Part shown: positions 26,811 through 36,160 of the stretch, one piece after another
How positions within the stretch are numbered: the first letter of the stretch is position 1
How the letters are laid out: every line of letters begins with the position of its first letter
NCBI GenBank assembly: GCA_003599865.1
Contig: QZKS01000047.1
Span: 62,001 to 126,000, forward strand
DNA: 64,000 nt
Source of the DNA: Desulfobacteraceae bacterium
GTDB lineage: Bacteria; Desulfobacterota; Desulfobacteria; Desulfobacterales; SURF-7
Direction: 5' to 3'
Position numbers and translations under genes: made by a program
The notes under the pieces: generated by a model
Database searches by the model: none
Told to the model about the DNA's origin: nothing
The model's input: the letters and a program-made list of their open reading frames with translations, nothing else

Positions 26811-28286
26811 ATGAAAGAGAAAAAAATATTTCTGGCCATTATCCTGTTATTCGGCATGACCGCCTGCAGTCAGATGATCAAACCCACTGAAAAAGAAATT
26901 TATGAACAATACGGGACCATCCATGAGCTGAACCAGGCCATCCTGACGGCAAGATCCAACGCTGCCGACCTGTATGCCCCCAAGGGATTTACAAACGCCC
27001 AAAATGCCCTGAATGAGGCGATTGTACTTGCCCAGGCAGAGGAGAAGGAAAAGGCGCTTGCGGTTTCCGCAGAAGGCCTGAATACCATCCGGCAGGCAGA
27101 AGAAAACACCCTGCGCGCAAAGAAAATCATGTGGGAAGTGAGCGACCTCCGCCAGAGAGCCATCAAGGCAGGAGCCTCTTCCGTTTCAAAGGAAAGCTTC
27201 GATGATGCGGAAACTAAATTTCAGAAAACAAACGCTTTGATCGAAACCGGGAATGCTGAAAAAGCCAAGGAAAATACACCGGACCTTCTTCGGGCTTACA
27301 GTGACCTGGAAAAAATTGCCCTGGAAAAAGGGGTGATCGAATTGGCCCAACTGGCATTTGAACAGGCCAAGGAACTGGAAGCCGAGAAATATGCTCCCCA
27401 GTATTTTGACAAAGCCAAAAAAGAACTGAACCTGGCCCTGGAAATTCTGGAGACAGACCGCACCCGGACGGAAAAGGCGAATGAGCACGCACGGCTGGCA
27501 TCCAAATGGGCCAAAAACGCCGGTCAGATTTCCGAGTTATCCAAAAGCTTTACATTACGGAATTTTTCCTATGAGGATACGGTTGTGTGGTACTGGCAGC
27601 AGCTGGAATTAATCAATGAACCGTTTCAGGATACCATTGATTTCGAGCAGCCCAACCATATCGTGATCCAGTCCCTGCAGACGAAAATCAGCACCCTGAA
27701 GGAAGATCTCCGGAAAATTTCCATGGAGTCTCAACTGCTGGCCAGAAAACAACAGGATTTTATTGCCCAGCTTCAGGAAAACCATAAAAAGGAACTATCC
27801 GAATTAAACAGCACGCTGACCGCCCGTCAGCAGGATCAGGATGCAAAGGACCGTGCCGAGCGGGAAAACCGGCAGAAATTTATTTACACCCAGTCGTTGT
27901 TCCGGCCGGATGAAGCCCAGGTTTTCCGCACCGGCGATAATATCCTGATTTCCGCCAATGGCTTCTATTTCGCTTCGGGCGAAGATGAAATCCAGGCTTC
28001 CAATTTTGCATTGCTCAATAAGCTGTTAGGTTCGATCAACCAGTTCCCGAATGCCAAAGTAGTGATATCCGGCCATACCGACGCTACCGGAACCGCTGAA
28101 TTGAACATGGCATTATCCGAAAGACGGGCAAAGAATGTAGCGGATTTTATTGTGAATGTAGGAAAGATTTCCCCTGAAAACGTCACGTTCAAAGGTTATG
28201 GCGATACAAAGCCGATTGCCGGCAATAAGACAAAAGAAGGAAGAGACCAGAACCGGCGCATCGAGGTCATGATCGTCAACGAATAA
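26811..28286 (+). CDS. OmpA-family lipoprotein with DUF4398-like helical repeats
   Basis: A 491-residue protein. Residues 1-20 form a lipoprotein signal with lipobox (TACS). Residues 30-340 are helical repeats, each beginning like YAPKGFTNAQNALNEA or YAPQYFDKAKKELNLA, the pattern of DUF4398. The C-terminal 110 residues are an OmpA peptidoglycan-binding domain: FYFASGEDEIQ, ISGHTDATGTAELNMALSERRAKNVADF and GYGDTKPIAGNKTKEGRDQNRRIEV, with the diaminopimelate-contacting Asp and Arg present. It should tie the outer membrane to the cell wall. AAGGGAG precedes the ATG. The intergenic region of 58 bp with the divergent RND gene is probably a shared promoter. Confidence 0.88.
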   Translation: MKEKKIFLAIILLFGMTACSQMIKPTEKEIYEQYGTIHELNQAILTARSNAADLYAPKGFTNAQNALNEAIVLAQAEEKEKALAVSAEGLNTIRQAEENTLRAKKIMWEVSDLRQRAIKAGASSVSKESFDDAETKFQKTNALIETGNAEKAKENTPDLLRAYSDLEKIALEKGVIELAQLAFEQAKELEAEKYAPQYFDKAKKELNLALEILETDRTRTEKANEHARLASKWAKNAGQISELSKSFTLRNFSYEDTVVWYWQQLELINEPFQDTIDFEQPNHIVIQSLQTKISTLKEDLRKISMESQLLARKQQDFIAQLQENHKKELSELNSTLTARQQDQDAKDRAERENRQKFIYTQSLFRPDEAQVFRTGDNILISANGFYFASGEDEIQASNFALLNKLLGSINQFPNAKVVISGHTDATGTAELNMALSERRAKNVADFIVNVGKISPENVTFKGYGDTKPIAGNKTKEGRDQNRRIEVMIVNE

Positions 28287-28460
28287 CTCGTGAGACCAAG
28301 ATGAAAAATGGAGGTGAAAAACGCCCCGAACCCCGTGTTTCGGCTTTATAAATTTCTTGACACACCCGATTGCCTGATGTACGTTCAGCGCCGTAAACAG
28401 GTTTTTGAACTCCTCATTGGATTGATATTCTTAAACAGGCGACACAGGTGATTTGGTCTC

Positions 28461-29966
28461 ATGCGACTTCCTGCTTATTCGACCGCCATTCTGATTCTGA
28501 TTTTTTTATGCGCCGTAACCGGCGTAACCCCCTTACAGGTATCTCTTGCCGCGCAGGAATCCGCAGTTTCCCAGACCGATCCGGAAGAAGAAGCGTCTGA
28601 AGAGCTTTCGGAAGAAACCGAAGAAGAGAGCGACGAATCCTCCCTGTTGCAATACAACGGATTCATCGAGTTCCAATCCTTTCTCAATACCTACCGGGAC
28701 CAGGACTTTTCCGATGCCGCCAAAAAAAACGAGCTGCGCTCCCGCTTTGAATCCCGGTACGGCGAAGACAATCTCCATCTGTTTGTCGCGGCGGATCTTT
28801 TCTATCAGTTCCAGTCCTGGAAAGATGACGAGGAAAAGGACTACCGCTATGCCCATGATTCAAGGGTCAAACGCAACCTGAGAATTACGTCCGAAGATGC
28901 CGAATTCGCCTTCAATGAATTGTATCTCAATTTCGGCCGGGAAGGCTACCGTCTGCGTCTCGGAAACCAGATTTTCAGTTGGGGCACGGCTGACGGCATC
29001 AACGCCACCTCTTATTTCAACCCCTATGACCTGCGGGAATTTATTTTCCGGGAAGACGATGAGTTCCGGTTCGGGGTTCCCGCCCTGTCCGGAATGGTGT
29101 TCCGGAACAACTATACCGTGGAGCTGGTGTTCGTGCCCGTCAATATCCCCATGCGACTTGCCCCGGAAAACAATTACTGGTCCATCCGTCAGGATGAAAT
29201 CCTGTACAATCTCCATTTTGAAGAAACCGATGGAATGGACATAAAGGTCCGGAATTTTGCCTACGGTGCAAGAATTTCCAGCAGCCTGAAGGGAAATGAT
29301 TTTTCCTTCAGCCTCTATCACGGCCCGGACCGCGAGCCGGTTCTGATTCCCATGGCGGTTGAGGTCCGGCCGAACCTGCCGGTAAACGTCAATATCGAAC
29401 ATCGATATTATGTGGTGGATTATATCGGCATGGATTTCAGCAGAACCATCGATGACTTTGTGGTCCAGGCAGAGGTTGCCTATTCACCGAACAAGGCCAA
29501 TATCATGGAACAGGACGTTCCTTTCATGGAGGTCCGGTTCCCCTATGAGGTAGAGCGGTCTTCCTATATTTCCTATGCCGTGGGGTTCAACTATTTCATA
29601 CCCCTTCACCATCTGCTGGAAGATCATGAAGGCGAATCCGTCTTCACCTTTGAATGGTTCCAATCCCGATTTCTGGAAGCCGGCGTATCACAACCCTATC
29701 TGTTCAAAAACTGGCTGACGTTCAAATATAAGGACACTTTTTACCACGGCCATATCCCGGTTGCCCTGACGACGCTGATAGAGACGGACCATGGCGGAAT
29801 CATCTTCCGTCCGGAGATCGGCTGGGATTTTCTGAACGGGATGAGCGTGGAATTGTCCTATGCCGGAATCTCCGGCAAAAAGGAAGCCGGAGAACTGGTC
29901 CAGAACTCCTATTACAACTATCGCAACAACGATATGGTGATGCTCACGTTACGCTATGAATACTAA
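28461..29966 (+). CDS. Outer-membrane beta-barrel protein, DUF1302-like porin
   Basis: A 501-residue outer-membrane protein. The signal peptide (about residues 1-31, ending SLAAQE) is followed by an acidic Glu-rich stretch and then by alternating strands that run to a C-terminal aromatic end (MVMLTLRYEY). The motif LRLGNQIFSWGTADGINATSYFNP and SGMVFRNNYTVELVFVP are those of DUF1302-like barrels, which often occur beside RND exporters and are thought to give substrates passage through the outer membrane. The stop codon overlaps the start of the next lipoprotein gene by 11 bp, so the two are coupled. With the OmpA lipoprotein and the RND protein it forms a plausible export unit. Confidence 0.75.
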   Translation: MRLPAYSTAILILIFLCAVTGVTPLQVSLAAQESAVSQTDPEEEASEELSEETEEESDESSLLQYNGFIEFQSFLNTYRDQDFSDAAKKNELRSRFESRYGEDNLHLFVAADLFYQFQSWKDDEEKDYRYAHDSRVKRNLRITSEDAEFAFNELYLNFGREGYRLRLGNQIFSWGTADGINATSYFNPYDLREFIFREDDEFRFGVPALSGMVFRNNYTVELVFVPVNIPMRLAPENNYWSIRQDEILYNLHFEETDGMDIKVRNFAYGARISSSLKGNDFSFSLYHGPDREPVLIPMAVEVRPNLPVNVNIEHRYYVVDYIGMDFSRTIDDFVVQAEVAYSPNKANIMEQDVPFMEVRFPYEVERSSYISYAVGFNYFIPLHHLLEDHEGESVFTFEWFQSRFLEAGVSQPYLFKNWLTFKYKDTFYHGHIPVALTTLIETDHGGIIFRPEIGWDFLNGMSVELSYAGISGKKEAGELVQNSYYNYRNNDMVMLTLRYEY

Positions 29967-30774
29967 CCGATGGATATGGATACTGATCAGTATGATGCCG
30001 GCCCTCCTGCTCGGATGCGGCGAGCCGTCCCCTTCTTCCAATGTTATTATTTCCGGTTCGGTCAGCGGTACGGTCCTTGAAGAGTATCCGGACCAGCCGG
30101 TGATTGTACTTATTTCCCATGATGCGGATATGAATGCCATCCGGAACGACCCCATGAATACCCTGATCGCTTATGCCGGGGTTGATCCGTCCACCCGCTC
30201 CTTCCGTCTGGATTTGCAGGACAGCGGCCTTTTACCGGGCGATACGGTGTTCATCGCGGCCTTTATCGACCTCAGCCCCGCGGACCGGGCTCCCTATCCG
30301 GACACCGGAGACTGGATCGGGTTCTGGATGAATCCCCTGAACTTTTCCACCATGTACACGGTTACAGCCGGTGAAAACAATATCACGGATATCCGGATTA
30401 CCCGCGAAATTTTTGATTTTCAAGCTGCCGTCACCGGAACCGTCCAGACAGATGAAATTGGCGGAATGCTCCTGTTCGCCTATGTCGGCCCCCTTACCTC
30501 CCTGAACCCGGCCGCTCTTGACCCGGACCGGATTATCGGCTACACCAGCCTGATCATGACCGGATCCCCGGTTGAATATTTTCTGCCCATCCTGCCCTTT
30601 GGCTTTGACACCCCCATCGAAAACGTCCTGATTCTATCCATACTGGACAGCAACCAAAACGGCCTCCCGGATGCCGAAGACAAAATCGGTTACCATACCG
30701 CAGCACCCCCAAATCCCACAGCCGTGACCATCACCGAAGGCCTGCTAACGGACGTGGATGTCTGGTTTTTTTAA
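29956..30774 (+). CDS. Lipoprotein of unknown function coupled to the barrel gene
   Basis: A 272-residue lipoprotein with signal peptide and lipobox LLGC (Cys near residue 21). The remainder looks all-beta, with repeated SGSVSGTVLEE- and VTGTVQTDE-type openings as in carboxypeptidase-regulatory or Ig-like folds, and one Ca-binding-like stretch DSNQNGLPDAEDKIG that resembles a thrombospondin/EF-hand type loop. Its start codon lies within the last codons of the barrel gene (11-bp overlap), which is strong evidence for co-translation and a joint role at the outer membrane. No named family was recognised. Behind it begins an AT-rich region. Confidence 0.7.
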   Translation: MNTNRWIWILISMMPALLLGCGEPSPSSNVIISGSVSGTVLEEYPDQPVIVLISHDADMNAIRNDPMNTLIAYAGVDPSTRSFRLDLQDSGLLPGDTVFIAAFIDLSPADRAPYPDTGDWIGFWMNPLNFSTMYTVTAGENNITDIRITREIFDFQAAVTGTVQTDEIGGMLLFAYVGPLTSLNPAALDPDRIIGYTSLIMTGSPVEYFLPILPFGFDTPIENVLILSILDSNQNGLPDAEDKIGYHTAAPPNPTAVTITEGLLTDVDVWFF

Positions 30775-30829
30775 CGTGTCATATCGGGGATCTAATTAAG
30801 CTCTTTTCTTTGCCGAAGCAATCAACTAC

Positions 30830-30965
30830 AACTATTTATTTTAATACAATAAATTTAAATTATATCAACTATTTTTATAAAAATGCGATGATAAAACTTG
30901 TAAAATAGCGGGGACTAAAATATAAAAATAGCGGGACATAATATTATCATATCGCGGAAGGCGGA
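30830..30965. promoter_or_regulatory. AT-rich segment with direct repeats before the DUF4143 gene
   Basis: The base composition drops sharply here compared with both flanks. It contains a repeated word, TAAAATAGCGGGG and AAAAATAGCGGGA (about 30902-30940). It may hold the promoter and operator of the following gene and marks the left edge of an acquired islet. Confidence 0.4.
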
Positions 30966-30971
30966 TTGATC

Positions 30972-32204
30972 ATGGCAGAACGCTACCCAAGATGGCAAAA
31001 GACAACAATCGAACAGATGCTGGTGGAAAGACGCGTGCTGCTGTTGACCGGCCCCCGGCAAAGCGGCAAAACCACACTGGCTCGTGAATTGGAATCAGAT
31101 CAGACAGAATACCGAACCCTTGATGACAGCACACTCAGAGAAGCCGCAGAAAATGACCCGCAGGGTTTCATTAAACGCAGTACTAATACTCTTATTATCG
31201 ATGAGATACAACGCACCCCTTCCCTTCTTCCGGCAATTAAAAAAGCCGTTGACGAAAATACTGGACCCGGGCAGTATTTATTGACCGGTTCAGCGAACAT
31301 TCAATCGCTTCCGGCAGCCACTGAGTCCCTTGCCGGACGGATAGCCAAAATCCGCCTGCGCCCTCTCACACAAGGTGAAATAAGAAATAAACCGCCTCTA
31401 TTTATTGAATCTGCGTATCAGCAGTTGTTCCCGCGGAATCATGCGCATTATGACCGCGATGCCCTGTTGGAAATCGCATTCAGAGGCGGATTTCCGGAAC
31501 CGATGATATTGCAGGTCCGTGGTCGAAAACGGTGGCATACCGATTATATTGACGCCATCCTGGAAAGAGACCTGAAAGATATCACTAAAATTTATCGGAA
31601 AAATGCCCTTCGTGAACTGTTGAACTCGCTTGCAGCATGGTCAGGCAAATTCATGGATCTGTCCGCTATCGGCTCCGGCCTGTCCATCCATCGCCCCACA
31701 ATCGAAAGTTATATCAATGCACTGGAAACGCTTTATCTGGTGGAGCGTGTCTATCCCTGGACAAAAACAGACTATGCCCGTATCAGTAAACAAAGCAAGC
31801 TCTTCATGGCAGACAGTGGTTTGATGTGCTCCCTGCTCAAGTGGAAAATGGATCAGGTCCGCCTGGATTCCGACCGATCCGGCAAACTCATGGAAACGTT
31901 TGCTTTTCATGAAATCATGGCACAGGTGGACGCTGGAGATGGACGCTATGAACTGTTTCACTATCGCGACCGGGAAAAACGTGAAATTGATTTCCTGATA
32001 GAGCGGGAAGACAATGCATTACTTGGCATTGAAATCAAAACCGGATCATCTGTGAACCATAATGATTTTAAACATATGAAATGGTTCCGCCAAAATCCAG
32101 CGAAAAACCGGGAATTTATCGGAGTCATTCTGTATACGGGAGAATTCCCTGCCTCTTTCGGCAACAACCTGTGGGCTGTTCCTTTCGGCCTGTTGTGGTC
32201 ATAG
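30972..32204 (+). CDS. AAA ATPase with DUF4143 domain
   Basis: A 410-residue protein of the AAA_14/DUF4143 family. It has a Walker A loop (GPRQSGKTT, near residue 28), Walker B (NTLIIDEIQR) and a sensor-like LLTGSANIQ. The C-terminal DUF4143 part (ISKQSKLFMADSGLMCSLL, then EIDFLIEREDNALLGIEIKTG) has the E-x-D and E-x-K positions of a restriction-endonuclease-like fold. Members occur in many copies in accessory regions and have no firm function. It sits in an AT-rich islet beside a split antitoxin gene. The ATG at 30972 has GGAAGG 12 bases upstream. Confidence 0.9.
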   Translation: MAERYPRWQKTTIEQMLVERRVLLLTGPRQSGKTTLARELESDQTEYRTLDDSTLREAAENDPQGFIKRSTNTLIIDEIQRTPSLLPAIKKAVDENTGPGQYLLTGSANIQSLPAATESLAGRIAKIRLRPLTQGEIRNKPPLFIESAYQQLFPRNHAHYDRDALLEIAFRGGFPEPMILQVRGRKRWHTDYIDAILERDLKDITKIYRKNALRELLNSLAAWSGKFMDLSAIGSGLSIHRPTIESYINALETLYLVERVYPWTKTDYARISKQSKLFMADSGLMCSLLKWKMDQVRLDSDRSGKLMETFAFHEIMAQVDAGDGRYELFHYRDREKREIDFLIEREDNALLGIEIKTGSSVNHNDFKHMKWFRQNPAKNREFIGVILYTGEFPASFGNNLWAVPFGLLWS

Positions 32205-32322
32205 TATCTGAATGTGAAATTGCCCATAAATTCCAGAGCCACTCATACCTTAATTAAAGAACAGAACATTATCTTTACCGCCTCACCTAAAATCATCAGT
32301 ATCGAAGAGGTGAAAAAAAGAA

Positions 32323-32657
32323 ATGAGCATACTTACTAAAGTACAGATCATTGAAAAAAACGGAAAGCCGATTTTTGCCGTTATCCCGTATGAAGATTAT
32401 ATTGCCCTGCTTCCGGAAACGAATCGCGAGACCATCCCTCACGAAGTGGTTGGTCTAGTCATCAAAAAAAAATGAACCTTGTCAAGGCCTCGCGAACCTA
32501 CCTGAAAATGAGCCAAAAGGATGTTGCCAAGCAGGCCGGCATCACCCAGGCAGCGCTTTCTCAAATGGAAAAAGCGGACAACAACAAACACCGGACCGCA
32601 ACCCTCGAAAAACTCGCAAATGCCATGGGCGTATCCGTGGATCAATTGAAAGACTGA
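32323..32657 (+). pseudogene. Xre-type antitoxin split by a frame change at an A9 tract
   Basis: Two overlapping frames encode parts of one known antitoxin type. The first (32323-32475, 50 codons) has the N-terminal QIIEKNGKPIFAVIPYEDY-like part and PHEVVGLVI. The second (32472-32657, 61 codons) gives the Xre helix-turn-helix: MSQKDVAKQAGITQAALSQM. In relatives these are one protein. The break lies at nine A residues (32464-32472); one more A would join the frames. The stop and start overlap as ATGA, so translational coupling or -1 slippage on the A tract could still give both pieces. No toxin gene was found beside it. A pseudogene is the simplest reading. Confidence 0.65.
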
Positions 32658-33157
32658 TCCGAAACAAGCAAAAGCCCTCCCCCCGTCGTCATGCCGGGTC
32701 CTGATCAGGCATCCAGGATTTTCCGGAATCCTGAAACGATCCGCATTTCAGATTCCATCGTCATTCTTCTCATTTCTCTTCCACTTTCACTATTTACGAT
32801 GCCATCATTATTGATGGCGTAAAAAAGGGAATTAGGTAACATCTATTTAATATGGGTAATAAATTAGGTAATAAGTCATCGTTTCATCCTGAGACAATTT
32901 ACGGTTTTTTCTTCCCTTGCTTTGAGGCATTGTCCATGATAATGATCCATCATAATTTTTATCGTTACCATGCCTTGCAAATAGCCCTTAACCCCACGCA
33001 TGGGCTGAATATAAGAAAAATACGATTCAGGTTAACATCTTAATTTTCCGGCCTTTATACGGGCTTTGGCCGGAATGGGACGACACAGAACGCCAAGATC
33101 CGACAAGCCCAAACGTTGTGATATGGCAGTCTGCTTTCCCGGACCGAGGAGACATAC
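32658..33157. other. Intergenic region with a degenerate repeat fragment
   Basis: 500 bp without a supported gene. At about 32690-32715 there is a fragment of the palindromic repeat family (GTCATGCCGGG ... GGCATCCAGG), without the terminal repeats. A 63-codon open frame at 32852-33043 has no ribosome site or family resemblance. The rest is the upstream region of the CheB-CheR gene. Confidence 0.5.
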
Positions 33158-36100
33158 ATGACGGCCAAAAAACAGAAAAAATCGCGCAAACCTGAAAATC
33201 CTGACGATGCCGAAATCGATGACATCCCGAAAACCGTGGAGGAATCCGCCGCGGCTTTCCCCATCGTGGGAATCGGCGCATCGGCCGGAGGCCTGGCGGC
33301 CATCGAAGCCTTTTTTTCCGCAATGCCTGCCGATCCCGACATGGCCTTTGTCCTGGTGCAGCACCTGGCCCCGGACCACAAAAGCATGCTCACGGATCTG
33401 ATCAAACGATACACAAAAATGAAGGTCTTTGAAGTCGAGGACGGTATGGTGGTTCAGCCCAACTGCGCCTACATCATACCACCCAACCGGGATATGGCCT
33501 TTTTGAACGGCACACTGCAATTGCTGGAGCCCAATACGCCTCGCGGACAGCGTCTGCCCATCGATTTTTTCTTTCGCTCCCTGGCCCAGGATCAAAACAA
33601 CCGGGCTATCTGCATCATCCTGTCGGGAACCGGCAGCGACGGAACCCATGGCCTGAAAGCCATCAAGGGCGAAGGCGGCATGGCCATGGCACAGGTTCCG
33701 GAATCCACTGAATACGACGGCATGCCCCGCAGCGCAATTGCCACCGGCATGGTGGACTATATCCTGCCGCCGGCCGAAATGCCTGCCCAGTTGATTTCCT
33801 ATGTTACCCATGCCTTTGGGCAAAGACCCCGGATAACATCGAAACCATCCTTCAACGCGGATGACGCTCTGAAAAAAATTTTCATTCTGCTGCGAGCCAA
33901 AACCGGACATGATTTTTCCCATTATAAACCAAACACCATTAACCGCCGCATTGAAAGACGCATGGCCGTACACAAGATCGAACGGCTGGACGAGTATGTA
34001 CGCTATCTCCAACAGTCCCCGGATGAGGTGAATGAACTGTTTCGCGACCTGTTGATCGGAGTCACCAATTTTTTCCGTGATCCTGAGGCCTACAAAATTC
34101 TCGAGGAAACCATTCTCCCCCGCCTTTTTAAGAACAAAAAAACCGATGCCGGATTCCGCATCTGGGTACCCGGCTGTTCCACCGGCGAAGAAGCGTATTC
34201 CATAGCCATCCTGATCCAGGAAAAACTGGACGCGATGAAACACGGGGTAAAGGTGCAGATATTTGCGACCGATATCGACAGCCGGGCCATTGATACGGCC
34301 CGTACCGGCATCTATTCTGCCGGTATCGCGGGTGACATCTCCCCGGAACGGCTGGCGCGTTTTTTCATCCGGGAGCCGAGCGGCGATGCCTACCGCATCC
34401 AGAAAAGCATCCGCGACATGATGGTCTTTTCCGAGCAGGACGTGATCAAGGACCCGCCGTTTTCCAGACTTGATCTCATCAGCTGCCGCAACCTCCTGAT
34501 TTACATGGGAGGAGAACTTCAGAAAAAACTCATCCCCCTGTTTCATTATGCCCTGAAACCCGGCGGGTTTATGTTCCTTGGCACGTCCGAAACCATTGGC
34601 GACTATATGGATCTTTTTGCCGTCATTGATCGCAAGTCCAAGCTGTTTCAACGCAAAGCGGATCTTCGCGGCGCTCTTCATCCGAAAATGACGGAATTTA
34701 TGCCGCCCCTGACAGAGGCTGGAAAAATCACCAGGCTTGCCGCGAAACCGTCCGGCGAAAACAAACCGTCTCTGCGTGAAATAACCGAAAACGCCCTGCT
34801 GCAACACTGGGCTCCTGTCGGTGCGCTGATCAACGAACGGGGAGACATCCTTTATCTTCATGGCCGGGCCGGACTTTACCTGGAACCATGCCCGGGAGAA
34901 GCGGGTGTAAACAACATCCTGAAGATGGCCCGCGATGGATTGCGAAGAGAATTGACCACCGCCGTACACAAAGTTGCAACCCATCAGGAATCGATTCACC
35001 GTCCGAACCTGAAAATCAAAACCAATGGCCATTTCACCTATGCCCATCTGACCGTACGGCCGATACATTGCAACCCTTCCGTTGATATGCCCCGTCTTTT
35101 GCTGGTTGTGCTGGAAGAATCAAGGGTACAGGACCGGAAAAATCCCAGGAAGGCCCCTGACACGGCTGAACCGGTAAGCGCCGCCGATATTGATGGACGG
35201 ATCACGGCTTTGAAACAGGAACTCCGAAACAAGGAGGAATATCTTCAGTCCTCCAACGAAGAACTGGAAACCTCCAATGAAGAGCTCAAATCCGCCAACG
35301 AGGAACTGCAATCGGTCAATGAGGAGCTTCAGTCAACCAATGAAGAACTGGAGACCTCCAAGGAGGAACAGCAATCGGTCAACGAAGAGTTGTCAACGGT
35401 CAACGCCGAACTTCAAGCCAAGGTAGCGGATCTGGCCCGCGCCAACAACGACATGAAAAACCTGCTGGCCGGCACCGGCATCGGCACCATTTTCGTTGAC
35501 CATCAACTGCGGATATTGCGCTTCACACCAGCCGTCACCCAGATCATCAACCTGATTGCGACGGACGTGGGGCGGCCGGTGAGTCATATCGTATCCAACC
35601 TGACAGGGTATGACCGCCTGACAGAGGATGTGCATACCGTACTGAATGACCTGGCACCCAAGGAGATCGAGGTGCAGACCCACGCCGGTGTGTGGTATCT
35701 GATGCGCATCTGCCCCTATCGCACGCTTGAAAACGTCATTGAAGGCGCGGTCATCACCTTTGTGGATATCACGGAAACAAAGCAGGCTCAGATGGTGCTG
35801 AGAGACGCCGAGAACCTGCGCCGTCTGGCTGTGGTTGTCCGGGATGCCTACGACGCCATCACGGTATTTGGTCCGGATGGCAGCATCCTGGCATGGAATC
35901 CGTCTGCGGAAAGAATGTACGGCTGGAGTGAATCCGAGGCATTGAAGATGAACATCAGGGATATGCTCCCCAAAAATCAGCGAACAAAGGAATTCAACAC
36001 CTTGCAGAAACTCGGACAATCGCACACCCTTGCGCCCTATAGCACCCGCCGGGTTTCCAAAGACGGCATCCTGATCAAAATTATTCTCACTGCTTCCGCA

Positions 36101-36160
36101 TTGATGGATGGCAATGGTAAATTATATGCCATTGCCACTACGGAAAGGGTGGTAGCATGA
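33158..36160 (+). CDS. CheB-CheR fusion with coiled coil and PAS domains
   Basis: A 1000-residue signalling protein. Residues 30-220 form a CheB methylesterase domain with Ser42 (GASAGG), His69 (VQHLAPDH) and Asp in LSGTGSDGTHG. Residues 235-500 form a CheR methyltransferase (VPGCSTGEEAYSIAILIQE, the AdoMet loop). A long heptad coiled coil (about 700-755, repeats of the SNEELET type) leads to a PAS domain in the PAS_10 style and a second PAS domain near the end. In chemotaxis CheB and CheR demethylate and methylate receptors; fused forms act in other pathways and often precede kinases. No receptor or CheA is present. The stop codon overlaps the next start by ATGA, so it is co-translated with a hybrid kinase. 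Confidence 0.92.
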   Translation: MTAKKQKKSRKPENPDDAEIDDIPKTVEESAAAFPIVGIGASAGGLAAIEAFFSAMPADPDMAFVLVQHLAPDHKSMLTDLIKRYTKMKVFEVEDGMVVQPNCAYIIPPNRDMAFLNGTLQLLEPNTPRGQRLPIDFFFRSLAQDQNNRAICIILSGTGSDGTHGLKAIKGEGGMAMAQVPESTEYDGMPRSAIATGMVDYILPPAEMPAQLISYVTHAFGQRPRITSKPSFNADDALKKIFILLRAKTGHDFSHYKPNTINRRIERRMAVHKIERLDEYVRYLQQSPDEVNELFRDLLIGVTNFFRDPEAYKILEETILPRLFKNKKTDAGFRIWVPGCSTGEEAYSIAILIQEKLDAMKHGVKVQIFATDIDSRAIDTARTGIYSAGIAGDISPERLARFFIREPSGDAYRIQKSIRDMMVFSEQDVIKDPPFSRLDLISCRNLLIYMGGELQKKLIPLFHYALKPGGFMFLGTSETIGDYMDLFAVIDRKSKLFQRKADLRGALHPKMTEFMPPLTEAGKITRLAAKPSGENKPSLREITENALLQHWAPVGALINERGDILYLHGRAGLYLEPCPGEAGVNNILKMARDGLRRELTTAVHKVATHQESIHRPNLKIKTNGHFTYAHLTVRPIHCNPSVDMPRLLLVVLEESRVQDRKNPRKAPDTAEPVSAADIDGRITALKQELRNKEEYLQSSNEELETSNEELKSANEELQSVNEELQSTNEELETSKEEQQSVNEELSTVNAELQAKVADLARANNDMKNLLAGTGIGTIFVDHQLRILRFTPAVTQIINLIATDVGRPVSHIVSNLTGYDRLTEDVHTVLNDLAPKEIEVQTHAGVWYLMRICPYRTLENVIEGAVITFVDITETKQAQMVLRDAENLRRLAVVVRDAYDAITVFGPDGSILAWNPSAERMYGWSESEALKMNIRDMLPKNQRTKEFNTLQKLGQSHTLAPYSTRRVSKDGILIKIILTASALMDGNGKLYAIATTERVVA
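35249..35417 (+). repeat. 21-bp tandem repeats coding for a heptad coiled coil
   Basis: About eight imperfect copies of a 21-bp unit in frame with the CheB-CheR gene encode SNEELET/SANEELQ heptads. The repeat forms the rigid coiled coil between the CheR and PAS domains and is expected to vary in copy number between strains. Confidence 0.8.

Noticed and set aside
32852-33043. 63-codon open frame
   Set aside because: No ribosome site, odd composition and no family resemblance.
33032-35068. 678-codon open frame on the minus strand
   Set aside because: It lies opposite the CheB-CheR gene, has no family motif and no ribosome site. It comes from the codon bias of the real gene.
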